From contig NC_091673.1 of the NCBI RefSeq assembly GCF_042453785.1, positions 4,719,501-4,783,500 of the forward strand: DNA of 64,000 nt, read 5' to 3'. The notes below the pieces were generated by a model. That model made no database searches and had not been told where the DNA came from. It saw only the letters and a program-made list of their open reading frames with translations. Positions 22,750 to 35,298 of this stretch are shown in pieces. The translations under genes were made by a program, and so were the position numbers. Source of the stretch: Malus domestica. Its lineage: Eukaryota > Streptophyta > Magnoliopsida > Rosales > Rosaceae. Position 1 is the first letter of the stretch; the number at the start of each line of letters is the position of its first letter.

Positions 22750-23029
22750 TGAGGTACCGTTTGGTACGTGGGATGGGACGGAACGGAGTGAGACGAGGCG
22801 TTTCGTTCCACGTTTGGTGCGTTTAAAACGGGTGGAACGTGCTGTTCCACGGGACGAATTTTGGATGAATTTTCGTTTTGCCTCACCCTCTTGAAACGGT
22901 TCTTTCCACATCCGTAGAACACAAAATTATAACCTCTCCGTCTCTTTCTTCCTCCCTGTTTCCATCCGAAGAAATTTTTGCTCCCATTCCGTTTCGTCCC
23001 GTCCGCTCTGCATACCAAACGATACCTGA
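22750..23029. mobile_element. MITE with 3-bp TGA duplication
   Basis: The body is 22,753-23,026 (274 bp). Its ends, ggtaccgtttggtacg and cataccaaacgatacc, are inverted with one or two mismatches. Sub-terminal 'gggacggaacgg' mirrors 'ccgtttcgtccc'. tga stands on both sides (22,750-22,752 and 23,027-23,029), which fits a 3-bp target duplication. No coding capacity. Confidence 0.8.
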
Positions 23030-24140
23030 AGGTCTGGTTTTTTCTGTTCCCATCCGGGCAATGCAAGTAATCGAAGTATGCCCGTGGTTATGTTGTTCCA
23101 ATTGCTTTTAAAACAACGTCGTGGACGTGTAGTTTGGTTTGATGTTCTCTCCCACATGTTTCTACAATTTGGGAGAGAAACATGATAGCTCTCGTTTTCA
23201 GTCGAAAGGGTCTTGGTCTCTTTGGGCTCCAAGCCTCCAATCCTACCATTTTTGTTTGAACGAGTATCTTCTGAGCTGTATGAGTGTGACAAAAAGAAGA
23301 ACATGCAGAAGAAATTAATAATTTAATTAACATTTCGTAGGGAAATTAATGGTCTTTTACCAATTTGAATCTGTGGGCGTTATCCTATTCTCACCTAATT
23401 AATTAAATCTGACCCAAATTATACAGCCTAAAGTGTGTTGAAATAATTGATTAAAGCGTAGCTTCACTATTACATTACACCTCCAATTTTGAACAATTTA
23501 AAGCAAAGTTTGCAAAATTTAAGACCGTGATTTTGAACCACGGAAGTGGTCTAATGGAAATGCGATAGAATTATAAGTCAGGTTTGCTCTTTGGTCTTGG
23601 ATTCGATGCACGAAGCTGTAAAAAAATACGGATAATTTATTGATTGAAAGCTCTGAGAGGAAGTGTGTCATTGGACCGTGAATAAAAATGGGTTGAAATA
23701 TCTTTGGCCCTTCTGCACTCCACTGAAAATTCGTCTACTTTTCAGTGTGTGGGATACCTCAAAGTTTAGAAAACAAAAACGCATGATTTTGATACCCTTC
23801 AAAGGTGGCAATTTTCAATAGAAGGATTGGAGTTACGTAGGCTTGAGGGTCGGTTCAAAAGTTGGATTGAACTATTAACTTCCAAACCTAATGACACTCG
23901 CAAAATGTTACAAAAAGTAACCAAATTAGGGGCACGTGAAAGACCCGTTTAGGCTTTTAACCTAATTCCAATGGTATGTTTGAGACTGTTTGTAGATGGG
24001 GTAGAACGGGTTTTGACAATCAAAAGTGCTTTTGATCATTTCGTGAGAAAATTCAGAAGTATTATAAATTAAAACTATATTTTCATTAGAAAGTTCGAGA
24101 AACGCTCTTCATGTTATGGAATCCAATATTTTTAAATTTA
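23030..24140. other. Intergenic spacer
   Basis: No gene is recognised. A tRNA-like remnant at about 23,540-23,615 ('agtggtctaatgg' then 'ggattcgatgc') may be an old SINE head. It does not fold into a tRNA by eye. Confidence 0.45.
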
Positions 24141-24693
24141 TAGTGTGTTTTACAATGTATTAGTTTTTGTAAATTTCCCAACACATTCCCATATTTGCCA
24201 AATTCGGTGATGGTGACGAGTCCGATGACGACGATGGTAATTGATAAGCAACTTCATTTGTCCAAGTCAGTGTCGTTGTATATCGTGCAGAGCGGAACCG
24301 GTCGTTTTACGCGGCAACGAAAAATCAGTAGGACGAAAATACCCCTTCTAGTCGTTCGGCGAAGTCGAGGACAAGACAGCCGGCACTATATGTAGCCATT
24401 TGGCTATTTTGGGCAAATCCAAATTAACAACCAACGGACGACTCCAATTAGAAAATTCACGAAATTCCCTCTCTCTCTCTCTCTCTCTCTCGATTATCTT
24501 AACGCGCTTTCGATTTTCCTCTCCTACTCGGAGGTAAGATTTTTCTCCCAAATCGGGAACCTCCGATCCGCTGTGTCAGTCCAGCGCGATCCCGGGTTTT
24601 CGAGGGCTTTAATTTGACCCCAAATTCGTTTCGTTTGGTTGGTAATTTGTGTTGGCTCAATTCGATTAGGTCTGTTTTTCTGTGCAATCGGCA
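24141..24693 (+). promoter_or_regulatory. 5' flank and 5' UTR of the RINGv gene
   Basis: Contains a (CT)n run at 24,469-24,491, common in plant core promoters and leaders, followed by a C/T-rich leader to the start at 24,694. The leader may contain an intron (for example the 'gaggtaagattttt' donor-like site near 24,531), but this cannot be settled from sequence alone. Confidence 0.45.
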
Positions 24694-27282
24694 ATGAGTG
24701 ACCACCTCGTGTTGTACGTTGACCGCCTCCTTCGGCCCATGGCAGCGCAGCCGCCTTCCGAGCCTGCTGAGGCTGGTTCTGTGCCTGAGCCGGCTGGACC
24801 GGAGCCAGAACGGGGTGCTGCCGGGCCGTCTTCGAGTTCGTCATCGGAGGAGGCGGATGAGGAGGAACCGCTGATTCAGACGGCGGAGTGCCGCATTTGC
24901 CAGGATGAGGATAGCATTAGCAATTTGGAATCTCCTTGCGCCTGTTGTGGCAGCCTCAAGGTATAAATTTGCCGTCATTCTGGATTTTTTTTTTGTTGAA
25001 AATGGTACGGATTTGAATTCATTTGGGTGGTTGTAGGGCATGTTTTCGATTTTGTAAATTACTGTGTAGTTTTCGGGACAGAGAGAGTATAATGAAATGT
25101 CCCCAAATGAAAGTATGAGCATTTCGACATGGATGGGAGAATTTCCTAGCTATTTATTTGAATTTGTGGAATCCATTAAGTCATTAGGACATGCCGTCTC
25201 ACATTTCGTATTCAAAGTACCGGTCTTGCCCATCCTTGTTTGCAGTTCTTTCATCAATATTGTAAATTTGTAATTAACAGAATTGTTGCATTCCAAAATG
25301 TTGAATTTGTAAAGCATGTATTGTTTCTATGAGCTAGTGCTTAGTAATCATCTATTCATGTCTTCTTATCTTCGTTTTTCGTGTTTGTCTGATCGCATTG
25401 TGAGTGATGAAATTTGTTTTACATCTGTTTATCATATGGGTCTCCAATGGATTTCTTACTGTTTTTCTAATTTGTTTTTCAGTATGCTCATAGAAAATGT
25501 GTTCAGTATTGGTGCAATGAGAAAGGGGATATAACTTGTGAAATTTGTCATCAGGTATGCTTCTTGAATTTTTCTGCATCTATTATTGGCGCTAATCTTA
25601 CGTTTGATTTTCCGACTGCCTTGGTTACTGGAATTTTCATTTGTTGAAAAATGTACTCCTAATTTCCTGTTAGAATCCTTGGCCGGCTGTGCGTCATGAG
25701 GAATTAAAAACTAGTAATGAGTGGATGACAGTTGAATTTATGTGGTGACATGGTAAGGGATGGATCACCCTTGACCTTTTCCTAAATGATGTGATACAAT
25801 GGGGCCATGTTTACCTAAGAAAATTAAATTTGAGCGGGTGAATAGAAGTCATTTGTGTACATATAACTTTTAAATCTCTCATACACATTATGCTTTTCAT
25901 GTATCTATTTAACGCTATAAAGATAGCTTACATTTTCTTCAGAATTTGGAAAAGTAGGTCATGTTCTGTTTTGTATTTAAGTTAGATGGAGAAGTTGTTT
26001 GAATTTGTTATTCTTCCATCTTATTTATTTTGAAAATTCGAAATCCTTCCAAGCGATATGAAATTTCTTTCCGTTCTAATACGTGGTCTTTTGCATTATG
26101 TACAGCCTTACCAACCTGGCTACACTGCACCTCCTCGTCCACCATCTGATGAAACTACTATTGAAATTGGGTGAGTCAAATTTTCTTATACATGTGTTCA
26201 TGTTTTACTCAAGTGTCTGATTTCTCTTGATTATCTTGGTAACTTTGCTACTTAATGCTTCTGTCATGTTTATGAATGAAACTGTATAAATGGCAATGTA
26301 GATTCCTTATAGACTTATAGTTACCTTACTCATATTTGGCTATGGATGTTTCTTGCAGTGGTGGCTGGACACTTTCTGGCACTCCCTTGAGTTTGGATGA
26401 TCCACGCATTTTGTCAATTGCAGAGGCAGAGCGTCAATTTATGGATACTGAATATGATGATTATTCTTCAAGTAGTAGTGGAGCTCCTTTCTTCCGTTCA
26501 GCTGCCTTAATTGTAAGCCAAATAATTTTCAAAACTTACCAGAAAACATTCATATTTTTTCTCATATGCTTATTCCTCATGTATGATGTAAATCAGCTTT
26601 GGTTTTTTATCTTGCAGTTAATGGCCCTTCTAATCTTGCGGCATGCATTGAGGGCCTCGGTTTCTGACTCCGACTCTGGGGATGACAGTGACACATCTGC
26701 CATTTTCTCTGTAAGTGGATTTGAATTTGCATTTTCTACAACATGCTTGCTGGTGTTGCATTGGTGTTGCATTATTGAAAGAATGTGATTTGCGGTTCAT
26801 TGAGGCTGATAAACTGGTCGTTCTTTGCAGCTTTTCTTGCTTAGAGCGGCTGGCTTTCTACTGCCCTGCTATATTATGGCTTGGGCCATCAGTATCTTGC
26901 AGCGTCGACAGCAAAGACAGGTCAGGATTATCTTATCCACTGTTGGGGTTTTTATTTATTTAATTTTTTTTTTCCCGGCTCTGCTCTTACCATGCTGGGC
27001 TGATGTAGCTACATAATAATCACTTGGTCTATTCCATAGTAATGTCGTAAAGATATAATCGTAGATTTGGAAACTGTAACATGATACATAGAATTTGTGC
27101 TTATTTTTGTTGCTCATTATTGTTCTCATCGTAATATGAAAAAACAGGAGGCCGCAGCAATGGCAGCAGCCCAAGTTGCTTTTGTTCTTCAATCCGGGCA
27201 ACATAGGGGTTTGCAATTTGCGGTAGCACCAGGACCCAGCGGAACTCCACATCCAGAAACTGCACATCAAGAAACTGCCTAA
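24694..27282 (+). CDS. RINGv (MARCH-type) membrane E3 ubiquitin ligase
   Basis: Seven exons join in frame to 291 aa: 24,694-24,960, 25,483-25,554, 26,106-26,170, 26,359-26,512, 26,618-26,710, 26,831-26,920 and 27,148-27,282. Residues about 66-111 form a C4HC3 RING-variant finger: CRIC, then CAC with CGSLKYAH and RKC, then CEIC. This type recruits E2 enzymes to ubiquitinate mainly membrane proteins. The finger is split by intron 1 between CGSLK and YAH. It is followed by PYQPGYTAPP and then GGWTLSGTPL and DDPRILSIAEAE, the plant DUF3675 region. There are two hydrophobic helices (around ILMALLILRHAL and AGFLLPCYIMAWAISIL) and then an arginine/glutamine-rich stretch. The N-terminus is acidic and serine-rich. 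The substrate is not predictable. Confidence 0.93.
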
Positions 27283-30200
27283 TTTATGAAGCCAACAACA
27301 TGCCAGAGAGTTTCCCGTGCCATGATGAGGGCGATTCAGCGGAAAGTAGTGAACAATAAATGAAAACGTTTACGTTTGTCAAAAAATATGATGGAACAAA
27401 AAAAAGTGAAACATTGGAGAAGCGAGAAGGCTGTAATTGCTTGTGGAAAAAGGCTATGTCGGGCAGGTCTTGGTTCGTTCCATCTTTGGTTGTCCTGTAT
27501 TTCATGTATGTTTTATGTACATTAATTTCGTCCAACCAGAGAAAGAAAGAAAAAAAATATTGATTTGGTACTCCAACTTGTTGGGTAGCTCAAAGCAGTT
27601 GGTTGTTCGACTTGAATATATTTCCTCAGCTCAAGGATGTTACATAGAAAGATTGCGGCGAGGGACTTAAAACATCTGTAGAACCTTGAGGTAAATTTGT
27701 TAGAAATGCAATATGAAAATTCGATAAACAAACTAGAAAATGATTAGATGCAATATATTTGAGTTAACCTTATGAAGCTTCTTCATAAGTCATAACCAAC
27801 ATGCTAGTGGCGCGTTACCGTGTCAAACACATGTTATGCCTTGCATTCTAGTGTAAACTAGCAAGGCTTGTTATGACATGCATTTTTCTAACACGTTGCC
27901 TACTATTTCATAATATTTTAAATAAAAGAGATCTAGGAAAAAATAGACCCCGTCCCTAAAATTATTTTTTTAGAAATTAGTACAAAACATGATGCTAGAC
28001 GTATTCTTACCATGGGAGCGCCCAGCCCAACAAGCTCTCCAAGATTAAGGTTGTGACGATGTTGATCGCCTAAATATTAACAGTGATGTCACAAAAGTTG
28101 TTGCGAGTCCAAACTGTCACCAAAGGTGATCTCAATCCAAGCCCAATTCAGTGAAGGGTGTCCAAGTGTGTAAAGATGGGTGTATTGAGATTTTTTTTTT
28201 CTTTCTAAAGAATAGACAGCAAAGGCTACCATAGATGGAGGTATAGGAATGTGGAATGAGATCGGAGGTGATTGTGGGACTAGGTTTTTAGGTTGACAAC
28301 TTTTTTATTAATTATTAAACCTATTTGTCTTTTTTTTTTTAATTAGACTTGATGACATATTTATATGTCACATCAGCACATAACAAAATTTTTGATAGAA
28401 TTTTGATGGAATGACGACATTTATTTTAGACACTTACTTGCGAGACTACATTGGTTGATTTTCAATTTCAAAGACCATTTTGATGTCTCGGGTCAATTTC
28501 AGGGACCATTTTGATTTCGCGAGTTAATTTCAATGACCATTTATGATTAAAAATGACTTATGGGGCCTATTTATGTATCACATCAGCACTTAATAGAATT
28601 TTTAACAGAACTGTGGCTAAATAACCACTTTGATTTGCAACAATTATTTTCAGGAACTACATTGATCGATTTTCAATTTCAGAGACCGTCTTGATGATGA
28701 GAATCAATTTCAGGGATCATTTGTGACAAAAACCTTTTGAAATTAGTAAAAAACAAGATGCTAGTCATATATGAGCGTGATCTTACCAGTAATAACACGT
28801 TCACTGATTGAGTAGAAAATTTACACGTGTTCTTACGTTTTTACAGGTAAGAACACTTGTAAATTTTCATCTCTAATAATGAACGTGTTCTTATCGATAA
28901 GAACGCGTATAAAGTTTCAGCTCTATTAATGAACATGTTCTTACCATCATTTGAAATTCTTTCTTTCAAATTCATTAGTCTGTTAGGCTTTGTAGTCCTT
29001 GATCGGTCGTTGGTCTTTTTGTTGTGCATTTTAAACAATTGAATCTAAAGTTTGCTACTTTAAAGTCCCTCAGCCAAACATGGACTAATGAATTTGAAAG
29101 AATAGTTTTGCGTTTTACAACTATACGCGAAAAAAAATTCAAATCCATTTATTTTCTTTGTTTTATTGTCAGGTTGGGGTGTATATAAATAGTCTTGTTT
29201 GGTGTTTCAGATTTGATTAAATAGATAATTAAACAAATACAATATATGTGTGTGTGTGTGGAAGCTAGAAATAGATGTTAATTTCCAAATTTGTCCAAAT
29301 TAATAATAGATCAATGACTTACTAACATCTTCATGACTAGCCCATCTTTTGCCTTCAACAAAGACGAGATTTGTTAGTCTGAGACCTACTTCTTACTTCA
29401 AGACATTAAATCTAAGTAAGTTTTTCTTTTCTTTTTGATGAACATATAACTAAGTTGATTATGTAAATTCCTAGATTTGGAAGTGGTCCCAATTACAAAG
29501 TGATGGATGGATGGTAGGCTTGGAGCTTTTGTGAATCATGTTCAACGTGGTCTTGTGTTTTAATGCGATCTCTGTTGAAGGAAACCAAACCATATAAGAC
29601 TACATATATTCTCTCTCACATTGTTTGGTATGATTGTGAATCGTGATCCAGGAAGAATGATCGTAAAGTACACAAAGCAAGCATCTCTCTTTAGCATATA
29701 TTTTTGGGACATTCTCTTTGTAGCTCCCAACTTTGTTTTTTGCTATTAAGCTATCTTAATGATCCTAAATATGGGTTTATCAAGAAATTTAAGCTCCCTA
29801 AATAAATGACTAATTGTCACAAATTTAGGCCATTGATAACTTGTCATACAGAAGTTATTTGAATTTTCGACTTCTCATTGGTTTACTGATACATTTATAA
29901 ATAAAAACGTATGGGTTTCACATTAGAATTCGTAATCTAATATTTAGAAATTAGGAATCATATTAGCTAGGAAGTAATTGATCTCATACTCATTCCTTCT
30001 TTCATTTTCATGATTCACAACTTCTCTCATTTTAAGTAAGTAAACACAGTCGTAAGTCATATACAAGATGAATAATACGATTTTTAGTTGGAAGATAATA
30101 GGAAACATTCTCTCGAATCTTAGTTTTAACTTTTTTCCCAAATGACACTAAACTCATATACATAAAAAAAAAAACGCAAAACTTAAATCGCCTATTTGCG

Positions 30201-33200
30201 TTCTCATATACATCAACGCTTCTATATTGCTCGTACTATAGTGTGGAGATATGACGATCCGAATAAAAGCTCCCTTAATTTGAGTCACACATACTTAGCT
30301 TCAACACTACCATAATAAAACGCAAGGAAAATGAAGATATCAAATCAAACACATGAAATTCGAAGGGGGCAAAGGAAATAAAGAAGGCAAAAGAGGAGAA
30401 AGGAGAAGGAAAACTATTGGGGAACAAAATGGGATATATTCTTTGCTTTATCTTCTTTAACTTGCTTTGGCACTCATTGCTTTGGTGGCTTATGAATGTT
30501 GTCATTGCATCGAGACCGTTATGATTGGTGGGGAGGTTTAAACTTTCATGGGACCCCCTCTCCAGTTTTAAACATGTTTAGAAAGCCATAACTTTAAGAC
30601 CAACCTCGAGAATCTACTAAACCCTGCCCTATACGAAATATATTAGCTCTTTAATCTTTAATCTTAATTTAGTTTAAGTTTTTGCTTTTAATTATTACTG
30701 TTAAGATGATACTTAGGGATGGGATCCACCAGCTTAGTAAGAAAATATAATGTTTTGCATAATTAATTAACTGATCTAGTTTTACCTTAGCAATGTGGTA
30801 CGTAGCCGTACAGCAATCCAAAGAATCAAAAGGTCCCACTCACACTATTTACCTATTTCCTAATTTGGCAAAAGCTTTTGGAGCCAACTTAGGGTTTGCA
30901 ATCAGTTTTCTACGTAGACATCGATTCTGTTTTGCGATTAGGTTTTATCTAAGGAATTGTGAGGTTCCCATCTACCATCTACTCGCGCGTAAGCAATTAT
31001 TCTTAGCATTTCTTGATGAATATACATTTCAAAAATTTTGGATGTCATGCATGCCTTTAAAATATAAATGTAGTATCACAAAAAAAAATCAATTTTCAAG
31101 CAACATCAAGGCTAACCTAAAGTACAAAGTTTTTGAATGTATTGATAGTCACTCTTTCAGAATTGAGTGAGGAATTGAGTGATACTGAGTTCTAATTTTA
31201 CTTGCATTAGTAGTTAATCTTGCTTAATTTTTTACACTGAATGCGAAGTACCTAAAATATGATATTGGTGTTCGAATTGGATAAATCATTGTATATACTA
31301 CTTATATATGCATGGTTGGTGATAGGAAACCCACCAAAGGAGATTTTAAAAACCTTGTGGAGAAAAAAATATCGACCAGAAAGCTACAATTCAGTTAGCT
31401 CTCTTTTCACTTTCATTGGTGGATAAAAAAGCAGAGAATCAGCACATTAACAAAAAACATTCGAGCCCAGATTTTATTTGACCAGTTGCCATTTATCTTA
31501 GGGCAACATGTCACCCACCAAATTGGATAAAGCACAAGAATTTATGCTTTCGAATGTTCCAAGTTGCATGTAAAACTTATGTTAATTATATAATATTCTA
31601 GAGTTGATTAAATCTCATTGGATATAAAGAAAAAGTGGTCTAAATTACAAAACTGAAATGAGTCGTTTTACTTAGAAAATTGAAGAGCAGGAGTTTTTGA
31701 GCAAAGTAAAGCATAAAGAAAACACATTTAGCACCAGAACCCAAGTGTCCCAGTGTTGTTTTTGATGCATCGGGAAGAGAGCTTGGAATTCTAAAGTTTG
31801 AAGGGAGAGGGGAGATCTTTAAAATTTAGAACGGCATAAAGCAAGTGTTTGTTTCTTTACATGCAATGCATGGCTTGCTACTGCTTGCGACTGTAGTATA
31901 TGTTAGGTTTACTGTGGTGTCTGCCCAGTCATATATTCCTATTAGAAAAACAAAAACATCCTTTTCTTAGTGGGAAAGGAAATGTATTTTACCATAAACC
32001 CCCCAGTACACACCTCAGATTAAGGAGCTTAAACCCCTTTTGTCCCAATACAAATCTCAGATTAATGAGTTAACCATCAAAATCTAAAGTGTTAGGCCAA
32101 AAAGGGACAACAAACACGAATGAAAATACTTGGCTCCTTATATGTAATATGTAATGATTTATTTATCATTATAAATCAATCACAATGTGTGTAAAAGTTT
32201 TTGGTTTTGTGATTTTCTAGGGACAAATGCCCTCATTCAAGTAATTCGTTTATTTAGTTGCAGACTACAATTATATAATATACACGGGTTATCTTTGAAG
32301 AAAATATATGTATCTAATATCTAACATACATTCATTCTACTTATACTCCATATCAAATATTATATGAGCAATAGTGCTCTTGTTTTGTCATATATTCAAA
32401 CCGAAAAAACCCTCTCCCGCCTATCATGTATTTATATTTTTCTCATCACTTTGCCACTTTCCACTACTATATTGAAATTTTTGTAACATTGGAATTGTGA
32501 TACATCATCATTTGAAACCATCATTAATATCATATTGCGTATAACCATACTATAATAAGGTTTTCTTAGTTGTTTTTTGTTGCCCCCATTAGTAGAAATT
32601 TCTAGCTCCATCCCTGGCCAAACAATGTTCCTTGATATAAGCTACCTTTGTTGAAACACTGAATATGAGCAGAAATCCGAGATTATTTTGGGGCTACACT
32701 CATTTAGTTACAATTTACTTACACAAAACTAATCACATTGCTGATACACTATCTAATTGTAGCAAACTCTATTATTGTACATGTATTGTAAACTGTGTTA
32801 ACAATATGGTCAAATTTGTATACCAAAATAGCATAACTTGATTAAATAAGTATACATCGAAATTACAAAAGCACAGTATAGTGATGTGGCAAAGAGAGAC
32901 CAGTAGACTGGATTTGGCCTTTATATTCTGAGTAGACAAAAGCAGGGCAAATGATAAGAGATGTAGGGGAGGGAACAATTGAAAAAAGATGCTTGGCTTC
33001 TCAAGGGTATTGTTCAAATACCCTTTATTCATCCATGTCAGATTCTTCAATATAACAGCCTTAATTTGCCTAAGATTGCAGACTTATGATTTGGGTGAAT
33101 CTAAAATTCCTTGTTGGTGTCTTGGGTCCCTCCATCCATCGCTTTACACTTTAAATCCTCCCCTTCCAAAAACCAGCACACATAAATACCCCTCTTGCAT
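27283..33200. other. Long gene-poor stretch
   Basis: About 5.9 kb with no recognisable gene. Similar phrases ('aaattagtacaaaacatgat' and 'aaattagtaaaaaacaagat', then 'gctag..cttacc') stand at about 27,974-28,011 and 28,742-28,787 and bracket a repeat-rich block. Within it, 28,440-28,720 repeats 'tttcagggaccattttgat'-like phrases. A (TG)n run lies near 29,246-29,260. The rest is AT-rich with scattered short open frames that resemble no family. Confidence 0.5.
28795..28943. repeat. Cluster of a ~45-bp palindromic unit, one inverted and two direct
   Basis: The unit starts gtaagaacac and ends tgttcttac, so its own ends are inverted. One copy (about 28,795-28,838) is in inverse orientation; two follow head to tail at about 28,853-28,896 and 28,897-28,943, sharing 'gtaaattttcatctct'-like cores and 'aatgaacgtgttctta'. 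Copies differ by a few bases. The origin is unknown. Confidence 0.6.
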
Positions 33201-33271
33201 CTACAGGAAGGTATCTTGTTATCTCCTACTACTTCTCTTCTTGTTAATCTGTTTTGTGTCGAAATCAAACC

Positions 33272-33565
33272 ATGATTTGCAGTAATCACAGTGTGTTTAT
33301 TCTTCTTATCTGTATTGGGTTCTTAGTAGTTCAACCAGATGAAGTCTATGCCCTCACTAGTATAGGTGTTGCCCTCAGACAGAACCGAGACCAATATCAT
33401 CAAGGGATTTTGCCGTGGAATCAGCGCAGTCTCAAGGCTGTCACAGTGGAGGCAATGAACACTGAGAAGAAGAATTCAACAAACACAAAGAACAAGTTTG
33501 ACCTGAATCAGTCGAGCAAAAGAAGAGTGCGACGAGGATCGGATCCTATCCACAATAGGGCTTAA
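33272..33565 (+). CDS. CLE45-like: CLE45-type CLAVATA3/ESR-related peptide precursor
   Basis: Single-exon 97-aa secreted peptide precursor. Residues 1-30 or so form a signal peptide (MICSNHSVFILLICIGFLVV, then QPDEVYA). A variable, mostly polar middle follows, then the C-terminal CLE box RRVRRGSDPIHN, after KR and just before the last residues RA. As I recall it, this dodecapeptide is identical to the Arabidopsis CLE45 motif. CLE45 is perceived by the BAM3 receptor kinase and restrains protophloem differentiation in the root. The start is the ATG at 33,272; nearby upstream codons in frame are not ATG. It stands alone, with a TATA-like 'cataaatacc' about 90 bp upstream. The protein is somewhat shorter than Arabidopsis CLE45. 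Confidence 0.9.
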   Translation: MICSNHSVFILLICIGFLVVQPDEVYALTSIGVALRQNRDQYHQGILPWNQRSLKAVTVEAMNTEKKNSTNTKNKFDLNQSSKRRVRRGSDPIHNRA

Positions 33566-34730
33566 AGGAGCAAAGCTGACATTTTTACACACAAAGTTGA
33601 TTTGATTTCAAACAATGCAGCAAAAAACAGAAGGTGGTGAATTGCTTCAAAGTTTCAAAATTCAAGAGCAACTTTCATATGGTTGGTTGGTTGGTTGGTC
33701 TTTTTTCCTGTCTTGCTTTTTGAGTTTTTCTAATAGAGACGTGTATAGTGAAGTAACAGAGGAAATCACTGAAGGGTTTCGGCGACCGTGGAGGCAACGC
33801 CATCTCTATATTTTGAGCCAAGATCATAAATGAATGAGAGACATTAGAGATGAAGTCGGCGCCTCCAAAATGAAAGAAAGAATATAGGTGTTCAAATTTT
33901 TTCTACTTTTATATTTTTTTCTGAAGAACAATGTTCTGTTTCGTTTGCATCAGTGTTTGAGTTTTCTTGCATATTATAGTGAAATTCTTTTGAAATCACA
34001 CAGCTCTCTTACTAGAATGTTACAATGGGTTTAGAACATGGATTTATTTGTCAGCAAGAATGGGTTTACAATGCAGTAAGTTGACATCCAGAGTAAGTAA
34101 GAACATGGACTTTATGAAATGGAGCACACTGGGTTTAGAAGGGGAGGAACATAATTAATTATTGGGAATTCAAGTGTTAGACGGTTCATTGTAGAGTTTA
34201 CGTCCTGTGTTCCGATTCCCACATTTTGCTTTTGAGGCAAAACGACAGTGATTTTATTAGCGTTTTAAGAAAATGTACAAACTGCAAAGAAGGCATCCTG
34301 AATTAGATCCGACATATCCTCAAATAGAAATGACTCCAAAACAAAAAAAACAAAGCCAGTTCGGCCAATCTAATAGCCACCATATTGGCGGATCCTTTAG
34401 TGTGACAAGCACAAGAACACAAATAGCGCTACAAAGCCAAACAAACTTCAATCCTGACAACTAGAAGTTCAGTCACTTAATAACCCACCACATGAGAGAC
34501 TTTGCCCACAAAATTGCCTACAAAACCGGTAAAGGAACACTCTTTGCATACAAGCAGCGCCAACTCCAATAGATCTAGCAAACCAACCTATCAACATCAC
34601 TCTTGTAAACCCTTTTACAACGTTTGAGAACCCTACCAGAAAATTCGTCTCCCTCCTCTTGAATTTGAAGCTAGAGATATGATGTCATTGCCAACAGATA
34701 ACATGAACCCTTACGAGCATTATGTCCGTA
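33566..34730. other. 3' flank of CLE45-like gene, then a possible LINE RNase H relic
   Basis: The first 300-400 bp are likely 3' UTR and spacer. On the minus strand, 34,340-34,440 translates to ACHTKGSANMVA followed by RLAELAL, resembling the end of plant LINE RNase H domains. The frame has stops on both sides. This relic is a weak call. Confidence 0.3.
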
Positions 34731-35298
34731 AGGTTTGATGAAATTGGGGTTTCACCATAAAATCAATTGGCAATATGAGGAGTAGCCCAAAATCATATAA
34801 GCACATAGCAAACATTGTCCCTCACCGATGTGGGACAACTCTCAACACGTTCCCGCACGTGTGGTGGATTTTCAAGCCTACACGTGGACAACAACAGGGT
34901 GACGTGGAGCGCGTGTGGCCTTTGGGCTTCACACGTGGACAACTTTGCTTTGATACCATGATGAAATTGAGGTTCCACCATAAAACCAATTGGCAATATG
35001 AGGAGTAGCCCAAGATCATATAAGCACATAGCAAACCTTGTCCCTTACCGATGTGGGACAACTCTCAACACGCCCCCGCACATGTGGCGGATTTTCAAGC
35101 CTACACGTGGACAACAACAGGGTGACGTGGAGCGCATGTGGCCTTTGGGCTTCACACGTGGACAACCTTGCTCTGATACCATGATGAAATTGAGGTTCCA
35201 CCATAAAACCAATTGGCAATATAAGGAGTAGCCCAAGATCATATAAGCATATAGCAAACCTTGTCCCTTACCGATGTGGGACAACTCTCAACAAGGTT
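34731..35298 (-). mobile_element. TRIM retrotransposon with three LTRs and two internal domains
   Basis: Three near-identical 112-bp LTRs (34,736-34,847, 34,959-35,070, 35,182-35,293) alternate with two 111-bp internal segments, so the period is 223 bp. On the minus strand each LTR begins tgttgagagttgtcccac and ends aatttcatca. Right after it comes tggtatcagagc (tggtatcaaagc in one copy), a primer-binding site for initiator methionine tRNA. A G-rich polypurine-like stretch (gtgcgggggcg) precedes the next LTR. A perfect 5-bp duplication, aggtt, flanks the whole array (34,731-34,735 and 35,294-35,298). No protein is encoded. Three LTRs inside one target duplication imply unequal recombination between LTRs, or insertion of a tandem form. 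Confidence 0.92.

Noticed and set aside
23540-23615. Possible tRNA gene
   Set aside because: A- and B-box-like text, but no complete cloverleaf. More likely a SINE remnant.
30793-31170. 125-codon open frame in the gene-poor stretch
   Set aside because: No signal peptide, domain or family resemblance. AT-rich neighbourhood; most likely chance.
34775-35284. Repeated open frames of 77-79 codons
   Set aside because: They recur with the 223-bp period of the three-LTR TRIM and encode no known protein.
34736-35293. CRISPR-like array because of regular repeats
   Set aside because: Unit length 223 bp with LTR, primer site and target duplication in a plant genome. It is a retrotransposon.
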